The notes under the pieces are model-generated. The model did no database searches and was not told the origin of the DNA. It saw only the letters and a list, made by a program, of their open reading frames with translations. Both the position numbers and the translations under genes were made by a program. From NCBI GenBank assembly GCA_964609675.1, contig CAZSRX010000020.1:8703-72702 (forward strand): a stretch of DNA of 64,000 nucleotides, given 5' to 3'. The stretch comes from CAZSRX01 sp964609675 [NCBI: uncultured Bacteroidota bacterium]. Lineage in GTDB: Bacteria > CLD3 > SB21. Shown here one piece after another: positions 47,795 through 56,519 of this stretch. Positions within the stretch are counted from its first letter, which is position 1, and every line of letters starts with the position of its first letter.

Positions 47795-48153
47795 ATGTCG
47801 CTCCTTGCTTACCTAATTTATTGCCAACCAGGGATGTGACCACCCCGAGGTTAATTCAGGTTTGTCCGCGCATTCGGACAATTTCAAAAATTTTAAACCA
47901 CTTTTATCAAAGTGGGTGTGCATTTTATATGATTATCAGATAAAAGTCAACAGCTATTTCAATTTTCTGCAATTTTATATTTTTATACAAGATTGCCGTT
48001 AAAAACCATCCGGTATGCCATGAAAAGCGACCGATCGGCGTTTCTTTGTAAACGGTACCGGAAAATTTCTTGACATTTTAAGAAATATTTGCAATCTTAA
48101 TTATGTTATATGCAATTGAACGACCGTCAAGACACATAGCACCGGAGGTTCTG
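47795..48153. other. Divergent intergenic region thrS / small-protein gene
   Basis: A 359-bp AT-rich gap. It contains two hairpins in the thrS leader (see 47863-47915), an exact TTGACA at 48070-48075 that could be a plus-strand -35 box (no good -10 at normal spacing), and the plus-strand ribosome site GGAGG ahead of 48154. No RNA gene or open frame stands out. Confidence 0.45.
47863..47915 (-). promoter_or_regulatory. Two stem-loops in the thrS leader
   Basis: Hairpin A: TGTCCG (47863-47868) with CGGACA (47875-47880). Hairpin B: CCACTTT (47898-47904) with AAAGTGG (47909-47915). Both lie 70-120 nt upstream of the thrS start and could form a leader operator as in other thrS genes. This is inference; the loops do not show an obvious tRNA-Thr anticodon. 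Confidence 0.3.
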
Positions 48154-48369
48154 ATGACCATACGCGTAATTAATAAAGATCATAATATTGTAGAGGAATT
48201 CAAGAGCAATAACTTGGATTTCATTCGCCGGAGTTATGATGAATTCAGCAATAAGGACAATATGACCGAAGAGGATTATCAAACCCTGGCGGTCCTGATT
48301 GTTAAAAAGCGTTATGCCGATACACGGTTTGACAACCTCGAATGGGGTACGGAAATCCTGAAAGATTAA
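48154..48369 (+). CDS. Small hypothetical protein
   Basis: A 71-aa acidic/basic mixed protein beginning MTIRVINKDHNIVEEF. A GGAGG eight bases before the ATG at 48154 fixes this start in preference to an upstream in-frame ATG. No motif recognised. It ends 4 bp before the peroxiredoxin gene, so it is probably its operon partner. Confidence 0.65.
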   Translation: MTIRVINKDHNIVEEFKSNNLDFIRRSYDEFSNKDNMTEEDYQTLAVLIVKKRYADTRFDNLEWGTEILKD

Positions 48370-48373
48370 TTAC

Positions 48374-48844
48374 ATGCCGACAAAAAAAATTAAATCCGGC
48401 GACAAAGCGCCGGATTTTGTTTTACCGGATCCGGATGGAAAGGCCTTCCGCCTTTCAGAATTCCGTGGTAAGACGGTAGTTTTATATTTCTATCCGAAAG
48501 ACATGACGCCGGGTTGTACGGCGGAGGCCTGCGATTTTAGAGACTTTCATTCGGATTTTATTAAACTCAATGCGGCGGTCTTCGGTGTCAGCCCCGACAC
48601 GGGTTTATCGCATCAGAAATTTATCCAAAAGCACAATCTGCCTTTCACGCTATTATGCGACGTCGATCATAAAGTAGCGAAGCAGTACGGCGCGTGGGGG
48701 AAAAAGACGTTGTACGGAAAAGAATATACCGGCGTTTTACGCACCACGTTCATCATTAGCCCCGACGGCATCGTCCGGCATGTTTTTACAAACGTCAAAG
48801 TCAAAGGGCACGTGGAATCCATACTATCCCTACTGAAACAATAA
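48374..48844 (+). CDS. bcp: Thioredoxin-dependent peroxiredoxin (BCP type)
   Basis: A 156-aa thiol peroxidase that reduces H2O2 and organic peroxides. The peroxidatic Cys is C48 in DMTPGCTAEACDF, and the resolving Cys is probably C53 in the same helix, as in atypical 2-Cys BCP/PrxQ enzymes. Other family segments: GDKAPDFVLPD, VVLYFYPKD and RTTFIISPDGIV. Confidence 0.96.
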   Translation: MPTKKIKSGDKAPDFVLPDPDGKAFRLSEFRGKTVVLYFYPKDMTPGCTAEACDFRDFHSDFIKLNAAVFGVSPDTGLSHQKFIQKHNLPFTLLCDVDHKVAKQYGAWGKKTLYGKEYTGVLRTTFIISPDGIVRHVFTNVKVKGHVESILSLLKQ

Positions 48845-48862
48845 TCAAATGAATTTTCTGAA

Positions 48863-49372
48863 ATGAGCCGCATTCCCGTGTACATGATTTTTCTGATGCT
48901 TGCCGGTCATTCAATGCTCTCCGCGCAGTACGGCAGCGCCGATTGGGAACGCTATGAATTTAAAAATTACCGGGTAACCTTCTCGGTTCCGAAAGACTGG
49001 TCGGTGACCATCAATGACAGCACCGAAAAAAGCTACATCGAATGCTATAGCCGCGACCAACAGACTTATTTTTTCCTGACCACGGCCGAAAATGAAAAAA
49101 AATCCGAAATCGGTATTGTGCTTTCTTACCTGAAAGTTACCTACAAAGACGCCCAGTTTGAGTCTGATGAGTACCAGAAAATCAACAACATTGAATTTGT
49201 TTTCTGCAATGGGGTTTCTTACATGAACGAAATTCAAACCTATATGCGGCTGGGCGTCGGCAAATATAAAGACTATATTTTTATGATCGACAGCGGCACC
49301 AATAATTTAGAAAATAACGACGCCCGCGAACTCCTTATTAAAATCATTCAGAGCATCAAAGGCATCCATTAG
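48863..49372 (+). CDS. Secreted protein of unknown function
   Basis: A 169-aa protein with a signal peptide (VYMIFLMLAGHSMLSAQ) and a beta-rich mature part that starts YRVTFSVPKDWSV, reminiscent of PsbP/DcrB-like folds. No catalytic motif seen. The gene lies 18 bp after bcp on the same strand. Confidence 0.6.
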   Translation: MSRIPVYMIFLMLAGHSMLSAQYGSADWERYEFKNYRVTFSVPKDWSVTINDSTEKSYIECYSRDQQTYFFLTTAENEKKSEIGIVLSYLKVTYKDAQFESDEYQKINNIEFVFCNGVSYMNEIQTYMRLGVGKYKDYIFMIDSGTNNLENNDARELLIKIIQSIKGIH

Positions 49373-49405
49373 CGCGATACGGCCTGGATTGCGCTTCCTG
49401 TACAA

Positions 49406-49969
49406 TTGAAAACGCATGCTTTAAATATTCTTTATGGGTTTGCGGTAGCGGCGGCACAACTCGGCATGTTCAACGCCTGTTTGGAATCCGGTTCCGGCGA
49501 GACCTTGCGCACGGTTAGTCGCGTGGAAATCGACCGTTATGTCGGCGTCTGGTACGAAATCGCAAAAATTCCCAACCGTTTTCAGAAACGCTGCGCCGGC
49601 AACACGACAGCCACCTATACGCTGCACAGCGACGGACGTCTGTCGGTCATCAATCAATGCGAAGAATCGGAAGGCGCCATCGCGCGGGTGGAAGGCCTCG
49701 CAAAAATTACGGATACGGTCAGCAACGCCAAATTGAAAGTCAGTTTTTTCAGAATATTCGGCCTACCCGTATATCTCGGCGATTACTGGATCATCGGCCT
49801 GGACGAGGATTACCGTTGGGCGGTGGTCGGCACACCCGGCCGTAAATACGGATGGATACTGAGCCGGACGCCGTTCATGGACGAACAAAGCCGTAAGAAA
49901 GTTGATGCGGTGCTGAAAGAAAATAAATACCGCCCGGAAGATTTTGTTTCGACGCGGCATACCCGATAG
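49406..49969 (+). CDS. Lipocalin (Blc-like) lipoprotein
   Basis: A 187-aa lipocalin. The hallmark GxW region is VDRYVGVWYEIAKIPNRFQ-like (residues about 42-60 of the protein), followed by NTTATYTL, the strand AKLKVSF and WIIGLDEDYRWAVVGTP. The N-terminus ends MFNACLESG, a plausible lipobox, so it is probably anchored in the outer membrane as Blc is. Start at a TTG with no good ribosome site, so the exact start is uncertain. May carry lipids or small hydrophobic ligands. Confidence 0.85.
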   Translation: MKTHALNILYGFAVAAAQLGMFNACLESGSGETLRTVSRVEIDRYVGVWYEIAKIPNRFQKRCAGNTTATYTLHSDGRLSVINQCEESEGAIARVEGLAKITDTVSNAKLKVSFFRIFGLPVYLGDYWIIGLDEDYRWAVVGTPGRKYGWILSRTPFMDEQSRKKVDAVLKENKYRPEDFVSTRHTR

Positions 49970-50005
49970 ATACCGGAATGCCTGTGGTTACCGGAAACGC
50001 CGTTT

Positions 50006-50442
50006 TCAGTCTTCCAAAATAATCGTTACCGGCCCCGTGTTGTGGATTTCCACTTCCATCATTGCGCCGAACCGTCCGGTCTGCACCGATATTTTTTTTT
50101 CCCTGAGTAAGGCCACAAATCTTTCATATAACGGTTCGGCCGTTTCCGGCAGCGCGGCTTCAGTGAAACTGGGTCGATTCCCCTTCCGGGCGTCGCCGAA
50201 TAAAGTAAATTGCGAGACGGCAAGAATTTCTCCGCCCGTATCCAGAACCGAAAGGTTCATTTTATTCTCCGCATCAGGAAATATTCTCAGGTGGCGCATT
50301 TATTCGCCCAAAACGCTAATTGCTTTTCCGTATCATTTTTTCCGATGCCGATGAGCAGTACCAGTCCGTTACCGATGGATGCTACCGTCTCATGGCCGAT
50401 ACGCAACCGCGCGCCGGTAACTCTCTGAACAACGATACGCAT
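50006..50442 (-). pseudogene. dtd: D-aminoacyl-tRNA deacylase interrupted by a one-base frameshift
   Basis: Removes D-amino acids from tRNA. The 5' part begins with an ATG at 50442 (MRIVVQRVTGARLRI) and reads to a TGA at 50287; the 3' part continues in another frame from about 50290 ([15 protein letters not shown]) through [12 protein letters not shown] and NTGPVTIIL. Adding one base within ACC/TG at about 50290 joins them into a family-length protein of 145 aa. No classical slippery heptamer is present. It may be a true pseudogene or a sequence error. The start follows the lnt stop by two bases. Confidence 0.88.
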
Positions 50443-50444
50443 AA

Positions 50445-52037
50445 TTAATGTGCATTCCCTGACTGTTTAGGACTTTTTTTATTTCTGATAAACAAACCGG
50501 CTGACCAGACAAGCATTATTAGCGTTACGGCGCCCACGCTAACCGGGAACCAGTCACCGTGTCGCGTATAAAATGAACCGGGTTTTTCCAAAGATATGGT
50601 CTCATAAATCATCGCTTCCGATGGATTAGGGGTCCGGGTCAGTATCCGTCCGGCCGGATCGATGATGCACGAAACTCCTGAATTGGCGCAGCGAACAACC
50701 GGAATGCGATTTTCTATGGCTCGCAGGACCGCAATTTGCGCATGCTGTTCCGGCGCGATAGTCGCGTCGTACCAGGCGTCGTTGGTTACGATGACAAGAA
50801 ATTCGGCACCCCGGACAACCCCCTCCCGGACAATCGGCGCAAAAACGGATTCAAGGCAGATTACCGTACTGAACCGGTACGGTATTCGCTGTCCGGTGAG
50901 TGTATCCGTTTTCTCTATGGTAAAGACCATCATCGAATCCCCGGCGGCATAATCCGACGCGCCGACATCCATCGCCAGAGTCTTTATGGGCAATAAAATG
51001 CCGGGCACATATTCGCCCAGAGGCACCAGATGCATCTTATCGTACGTTTCAATCGTAGAGTCCTGACGAATCAGGTACACGGAATTGTAACTGCGCCAGA
51101 GCATCGATCCGTCCTTGTTTTCAGTAAATCGTTTATCGGGAATCCCGGTCAGCATGACGGTATTTTGCAAAGTTATCTCGTCAATTATCCGGTTCAGTTT
51201 GAAGGGGTCCCAGCGCAGCCGCACCGGTATGGCGGTTTCCGGCCAGATAATCATATCTTTAGGTTTTCCGCGCAGGGAGCGGGTCTGGTTCATGAGTGTA
51301 CGGAAGGCAAAATCGCGCTCCAGCCACTTCCGGTTGGGTTCAATATTAGGTTGCACAATCGCAACCGTAATGGATTTTCCGGAACGCCTCTCCGGCGCCG
51401 GTAGCAGAAACAGGCTCCATAAGATGGGACTGAGTATCAATACCGGAGTAACCACCGCAAAGAACGTCGCTGAATGCCGCGGCTGTCGGTTTTTGGCATT
51501 CATTAAAAATTTTATCACGAGAAACAAACTGACATTCACGCTCATAACCCAAAACGGTAGCGCGAACATGCCCGTATAGCTGATGAATTGAATCATCGTA
51601 GGATAAGCGGACAGGGGTGTTGCAAAAGAATGCCAGGTAAAGCCAAGTTCTCCGAAGGATTGAAGGTATTCTAACGACGTCCATAATAACGGGGCCACCA
51701 GAAAACCCTTCGTGCCGAATGCCCTTCCAAAAAGACCTTGCAGCCAGCCGAACGCGCCCCACCAGAGCGCAAGATAGAGTACCATAGCCAGATACATCCC
51801 GGTCGCTTGCAGGGCATCCGCTCCGCTGTTCCAGTTCAGCCAGTACAACATCGCGCCCAGACTCAATAAACCAACGGTATATCCCGTGCGGAATCCCGAA
51901 CGAAAGCCGTTGCATTCAAGCAAAGCCAGAAACGGGATGAAAGCTATAAAGGCCAGATAACCGGTGGCAAAAGGCGGAAAGCTCAGGAAAAATAAAACTG
52001 CGGTTAATAAAGTCAGGATGAATCTGATACGGTGCAT
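50445..52037 (-). CDS. lnt: Apolipoprotein N-acyltransferase
   Basis: Adds the third acyl chain to lipoproteins in the inner membrane. Multi-pass N-terminal region (about residues 1-215) with FTWHSFATPL, then a nitrilase domain with the E-K-C triad: IIWPETAIP, YDKMHLVPLGEY and TVICLESVF. 530 aa from the ATG at 52037; an in-frame TTG 15 codons upstream is possible. Consistent with the lipoproteins encoded in this window. Confidence 0.95.
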   Translation of the reverse strand: MHRIRFILTLLTAVLFFLSFPPFATGYLAFIAFIPFLALLECNGFRSGFRTGYTVGLLSLGAMLYWLNWNSGADALQATGMYLAMVLYLALWWGAFGWLQGLFGRAFGTKGFLVAPLLWTSLEYLQSFGELGFTWHSFATPLSAYPTMIQFISYTGMFALPFWVMSVNVSLFLVIKFLMNAKNRQPRHSATFFAVVTPVLILSPILWSLFLLPAPERRSGKSITVAIVQPNIEPNRKWLERDFAFRTLMNQTRSLRGKPKDMIIWPETAIPVRLRWDPFKLNRIIDEITLQNTVMLTGIPDKRFTENKDGSMLWRSYNSVYLIRQDSTIETYDKMHLVPLGEYVPGILLPIKTLAMDVGASDYAAGDSMMVFTIEKTDTLTGQRIPYRFSTVICLESVFAPIVREGVVRGAEFLVIVTNDAWYDATIAPEQHAQIAVLRAIENRIPVVRCANSGVSCIIDPAGRILTRTPNPSEAMIYETISLEKPGSFYTRHGDWFPVSVGAVTLIMLVWSAGLFIRNKKSPKQSGNAH

Positions 52038-52093
52038 GCGGGAAACGGCTCTAAACTTGGCGGATGGTAAACGGCGGATCAAGGGCTCAGCAA

Positions 52094-54019
52094 TCAGCGT
52101 TGCCCGCCGTTGGTGCCGGTGTGCAGGTAGGTGTAGTCCTTAATGCCCAGTTCGTAAATGTCGAGCAGGCGTACGCCTTCACTGGGCTTGATAACGCCTT
52201 CCTTGATGCGCTGATCCACGGCCTTTTTAATCAGCTTCACCAGCTCGCCTTCGTTATACTGCACCAGCGTCAGCACTTGCGAGACGTTGGAACCCGGGAG
52301 AATATCTTCCACATAATAATTGTCCGGCTCTTCGTCGTCGAGGAATACATGCACTTCGTTGACGCGTCCGAAGAGGTTGTGCAAATCGCCCATGATATCC
52401 TGATAAGCGCCTAACAGGAAGATACCCAGATAATACGGCTTGCCGTCCAACGCGTGCAGTTCAAGAGTTTCTTTAACGTCCTTGAGATCAACAAATTTGC
52501 AAATCTTACCGTCGGAATCGCAGGTAATGTCCACCAGTGTGGCCCGCCTGGTTGGTTCTTCCGTCAGGCGGTGAATGGGCACGATGGGGAACAGGTTATC
52601 GATGGCCCAATGGTCGAGCAGCGACTGAAAAATAGAGAAATTGCACAAGTATTGGTCCGCCAGCTTGGTATTCAGTTCGGCCAGTTCTTCGGGAATATTA
52701 TCCGTATTTTTTGTGAGATCGCGGATGGAAGACACTATTTCCCAGTACAGGTTCTCTACTTTCGCTTTGTCGGCGAGGGACAGATATCCCAGGGAGAACA
52801 GGGACTGGGATTCCTCGCGCCGCTGGATAGCATCGTGGTACACTTCCAGATAATTCGTGTTCTTTTTGTGAAGTTGATGGCGCAGATCGAGCATTTCCTG
52901 AACGATGTCGGGATCATCAGGCGTAAACTCAATCCGGCGGTTCCGGTAGTGTTTCTCGATGCTGCCGAACGCTTCCACAACCAGAACGGAATGATGCGCC
53001 ACAATTGCCCGACCGCTCTCGGAAACGATGTTCGGGTGCGGCACGTCTTCAGCGTTGCAGACTTCCAGGATGGTATAGACGACGTCGTTGGCATATTCCT
53101 GCATGGTGTAGTTCATGCTGCTTCGGAAATCCGAACGCGATCCGTCGTAATCCACGCCCAGTCCGCCGCCAACATCGATGTACTGCATTGGGATGCCCAT
53201 CTTGTGCGCGTTGACATAAATCCGCGCCGCTTCCTTGACCGCCGTCTTGATGGTGCGGATATCCGGAACCTGCGAGCCGATATGAAAGTGCAGCAACTTG
53301 AGCGATTGTTCCAGTCCGTGTTCCTTGAGCAGATCAATCGCTTCGACAAATTCCGGCGTGGACAGCCCGAACTTGGACTGGTCGCCGGTGGAGGCCTCCC
53401 ACTTGCCGATGCCCTTCGTGCTCAGCTTGGCGCGGATGCCGATAGAGGGTTCGATGCCCAGTTCCTGCGATACAGCAAGAATCTGATGAAGTTCCGTAAG
53501 TTTCTCCACCACAATAATCACATTCTTCCGCAACTGGTTACCAAGCAAGGCGGTGCGGATAAACGTGGCGTCCTTGTAGCCGTTAGCCACGATCAGCGTA
53601 TCCTTATCCTCAATCAGAGCGAGAGCCGCATAAAGCTCCGGCTTACTGCCGCATTCAATGCCATAGCCGAAAGCCGTGCCGGCATCAAGGATTTCCTCTA
53701 CCGCCTCGCGCAGTTGATTGACTTTAATCGGAAATACGCCGGTATATTTGCCTTCATAATTGAATTCCGCTATCGCGTTGCGGAAACTTTCATTCAGTTC
53801 CTTGACACGGCTTCGTAGGATGTCCTGAAAACGCACCAGTACCGGTAGGTTAATGCCCCGCTTAATAATGTCCTCCACTACTGTGTACAGGTCAATAGTA
53901 ATGTCCGGGTCTTTGGTCGGTGTAACCGAAATATGCCCTTTGGAATTGATATCATAATAGCCCGCTCCCCATTTCTCTACGTTATACAATTTATTGGATT
54001 GCTCAATCGACCATGCCAA
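52094..54019 (-). CDS. speA: Biosynthetic arginine decarboxylase
   Basis: PLP-dependent enzyme making agmatine for polyamines. 641 aa, typical of the SpeA type. Key segments: VFPIKVNQLREAV (PLP Lys), HFHIGSQVPD, VGGGLGVDYDGS and the SESGRAIVAHHS region. It starts at TTG behind GGGAGGG. Stand-alone between lnt and the M14 peptidase unit. Confidence 0.96.
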   Translation of the reverse strand: MAWSIEQSNKLYNVEKWGAGYYDINSKGHISVTPTKDPDITIDLYTVVEDIIKRGINLPVLVRFQDILRSRVKELNESFRNAIAEFNYEGKYTGVFPIKVNQLREAVEEILDAGTAFGYGIECGSKPELYAALALIEDKDTLIVANGYKDATFIRTALLGNQLRKNVIIVVEKLTELHQILAVSQELGIEPSIGIRAKLSTKGIGKWEASTGDQSKFGLSTPEFVEAIDLLKEHGLEQSLKLLHFHIGSQVPDIRTIKTAVKEAARIYVNAHKMGIPMQYIDVGGGLGVDYDGSRSDFRSSMNYTMQEYANDVVYTILEVCNAEDVPHPNIVSESGRAIVAHHSVLVVEAFGSIEKHYRNRRIEFTPDDPDIVQEMLDLRHQLHKKNTNYLEVYHDAIQRREESQSLFSLGYLSLADKAKVENLYWEIVSSIRDLTKNTDNIPEELAELNTKLADQYLCNFSIFQSLLDHWAIDNLFPIVPIHRLTEEPTRRATLVDITCDSDGKICKFVDLKDVKETLELHALDGKPYYLGIFLLGAYQDIMGDLHNLFGRVNEVHVFLDDEEPDNYYVEDILPGSNVSQVLTLVQYNEGELVKLIKKAVDQRIKEGVIKPSEGVRLLDIYELGIKDYTYLHTGTNGGQR

Positions 54020-54181
54020 GGCAGTTGCCCTCCCGAGAAAATTTTATAAATGCGTTTTAAAGCCCGGGCCGGATTAACCCGTCCGGATAAACGTTGCAAA
54101 CTATAAAATGTCTCCAATAAATGCAAAAGTTTTTTCGGATTATTTTATCCATCGCTTAACCTCTCATGGGGCCATTGGATA

Positions 54182-56500
54182 CTATTTAAGAAGAAGAATT
54201 TTTCTGGTATCCGTGCTGTGTTTCCCCTCAATGCGCACGATATACACGCCGCTTGAGACCGGAAAGCCGCGGTCGTTTCGTCCGTTCCATTCCTGACGGT
54301 ACAGGCCCCTTGCATACCGTTTTTTATTAATAAGCGTACCGACTTTTTGTCCGAGGATATTGTAAAGTGTCATCGTAATCTCGGTAGGTTCATGAACATA
54401 AAACTGCAGGGTGGTTGAAGGATTAAAGGGGTTGGGATAATTCGGAAGCATTGCTATCGCCCCCGAAGAAGGTTGGATGGTTTTCTCTTCGACCGGATAA
54501 CCGTATAACCGGATATCATCCAGATACCAGCCGTCGGCGACAATCCAGCCGTCCGTTTGCAGTTGAAAGCGTATGTTAATGCTGTCCTGTCCGCTGAAAT
54601 CACGGAGATCAATGACTTCCCTTACCCATTCCGTCTGGGTGCTGTCATAGCCAAAAACCGATGTGTCCGCCTGGGCTGGCGCTTTTCCGGAGGCGCGCCG
54701 GGCATGCGTTCCGCGAAGATAAACCCAGGAACGACCGCCGTTCGTTGAAATAGATACCGTCGCAAAATCGTACCGCGGTTCAATATCCCATTTCGTTTGA
54801 AACTCAAGCCGGGGCATAACCATACCGGCCAAACTGATGGCGCCTTTATTTATCAGAGTGGATAAGGCGTGATTGTAATATAGCCGGTCGGGCGAATCGG
54901 TGAACGACGCCGGCGGTGAATACGCATCCGCATGCAACCCCCAGCCGCCTTCTGCCTGCCAGCCCGTTATGGACGATGCGGAATCATTGATAAACCATAC
55001 CGGCGTTCCCGTCACGAATTCAAAAGTCGCGTGGTACAGGGCATCATCGACATGAAAGGTCAGATGCATAGTAATTATTCTTCCCCGTCCGGCTGTGGGG
55101 CGAAGGAAGAATGCAAACGGATCCCCCTCATTACTAAAGTGGCCGTAACCGCTTATTGTTCCAAGCACCGACACGGAATCCGTCACGACGACATGGCTGT
55201 CGGATGATGATAACGTTACCCGTACGCTGTCCCGGGTAACTCCGATCCCCAGATTGGAATAACGGACATACGCACGCGCGCTTTCGCCGGGATTTACATA
55301 CGGCGTCCCGCTATCGGAATGATACTCTACACTTTGAATAACGGGATAAATGCCTGCCATCCAGGCGGCTAGCAGATTTACAGACAGGCATTCCCGCGCA
55401 ATTTTTTGTACATCCTGCGCATCGGGCCAGTAGCCTCTACCGGTAACCACGGCCATCGAATAGATTTTATTTTTACGGCTTTCTCCGTACATCCAGTCAT
55501 CGGCCGTCCCCGAAGGATACGACTGGCTTACAGCCGGATTGTAATCATGCCGGAGCGTCTGGAATGGACCGGTTTTAAAATTACTCAGATATTCCAGTAC
55601 AGTAGAATTAAAATAGCGATAAAATCCCGAATCGGCCGTAGGCCTGCTGTTGTACATCCAGGGATAAAGGATATAGTTATTATCAAAAGGCGTATTAGAT
55701 GAATGATAATTCAAGGCCATTTGGAAATGCCTGCTGAGGCATAAATCCCTTATCGCCCTGGTTTCTCTGGCCTGAAACGGCCAGGCGCCGTGAGTGAAAT
55801 CGGATACTAATGAATCCGCCACAAAAAAATACGAGTAATTCCGGTCTAAATCAATTCCTCCTATATAAATACGCTGGGTATCGGAAGGGGCGCATTTACT
55901 TTTTGGCAACGTATCTATGATAAGATAATAAACTGAATCGCGGTTTTTTCTCCACATGCCGCCACCATTAGGCCAATGAACCTGGTTGTAAACATACCCG
56001 TCCGGATTTACAACGGGCACACAATAGATTTCTCTTGAATCCAGCAGATACTTTATGCCCGTATCCTGCGCATAACCATTTAATAAATATTCGATGAAGT
56101 AAAGCATCTGCATCATACCCGCCGGTTCATTGGCATGGTGCATGGCGGTATACAGGATTTTAGGTTCGTCTTCCGCACTGTCCGGATTATCCGATATCCG
56201 AACGCACCATATCGGCCGGTCTTCTGTCGTGCTGCCGATTGAAAATTTCGTTGATAGAATATGCGGATAAACCTGATGTAAGGAATCGAGCCGCCTTTCA
56301 ATTTCCCCGTAGGTATAATAACCTCCCATGCTGCCCGGGCTTACATTGGGTATAATCGCCGGAGGACTAACTATCTGTGCGATATTTGCGGATATTCTTT
56401 GCTGGCCGAAAATTTCCGCATGGGCATTCAGCGAAGCCAGAAAAATCAGGGCGGTAATTTTCAGGAATGTAAAATATTTTTTTGAAATGGCATGGCGCAT
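54182..56500 (-). CDS. M14 carboxypeptidase-like protein with type IX sorting domain
   Basis: A 772-aa secreted protein. The M14 domain (about residues 50-390) has the zinc pair HANE in AMHHANEPAGM, NPDGY, the arginine in MWRKNRD, and the third zinc His in LNYHSSNTPF, but the usual catalytic Glu position (family ...EvG..FwP) reads V352 in AVVTGRGYWP. A beta-sandwich/adhesion part follows, then a C-terminal sorting domain (PNPFNPSTTL, ITMTLYNILGQKV, GVYIVRIEG) for type IX export. It may be an inactive peptidase or use another acid. Downstream of the TonB receptor and propeller lipoprotein genes. Confidence 0.88.
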   Translation of the reverse strand: MRHAISKKYFTFLKITALIFLASLNAHAEIFGQQRISANIAQIVSPPAIIPNVSPGSMGGYYTYGEIERRLDSLHQVYPHILSTKFSIGSTTEDRPIWCVRISDNPDSAEDEPKILYTAMHHANEPAGMMQMLYFIEYLLNGYAQDTGIKYLLDSREIYCVPVVNPDGYVYNQVHWPNGGGMWRKNRDSVYYLIIDTLPKSKCAPSDTQRIYIGGIDLDRNYSYFFVADSLVSDFTHGAWPFQARETRAIRDLCLSRHFQMALNYHSSNTPFDNNYILYPWMYNSRPTADSGFYRYFNSTVLEYLSNFKTGPFQTLRHDYNPAVSQSYPSGTADDWMYGESRKNKIYSMAVVTGRGYWPDAQDVQKIARECLSVNLLAAWMAGIYPVIQSVEYHSDSGTPYVNPGESARAYVRYSNLGIGVTRDSVRVTLSSSDSHVVVTDSVSVLGTISGYGHFSNEGDPFAFFLRPTAGRGRIITMHLTFHVDDALYHATFEFVTGTPVWFINDSASSITGWQAEGGWGLHADAYSPPASFTDSPDRLYYNHALSTLINKGAISLAGMVMPRLEFQTKWDIEPRYDFATVSISTNGGRSWVYLRGTHARRASGKAPAQADTSVFGYDSTQTEWVREVIDLRDFSGQDSINIRFQLQTDGWIVADGWYLDDIRLYGYPVEEKTIQPSSGAIAMLPNYPNPFNPSTTLQFYVHEPTEITMTLYNILGQKVGTLINKKRYARGLYRQEWNGRNDRGFPVSSGVYIVRIEGKHSTDTRKILLLK

Positions 56501-56519
56501 GGTAATCAGACTTTAACTT

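Noticed and set aside
47863-47915. T-box riboswitch upstream of thrS
   Set aside because: Two hairpins are present but the T-box sequence and terminator/antiterminator layout are not.
48070-48103. Strong sigma-70 promoter before the small-protein gene
   Set aside because: TTGACA is exact but no convincing -10 lies 16-18 bp away, so it is mentioned only within the intergenic entry.
50280-50300. Programmed ribosomal frameshift in dtd
   Set aside because: No X XXY YYZ slippery heptamer or obvious downstream pseudoknot; mutation or sequencing error is simpler.
52454-53818. A 454-codon plus-strand frame opposite speA
   Set aside because: It is antisense to a well-matched arginine decarboxylase, has no recognisable motifs and arises from the codon bias of the real gene.
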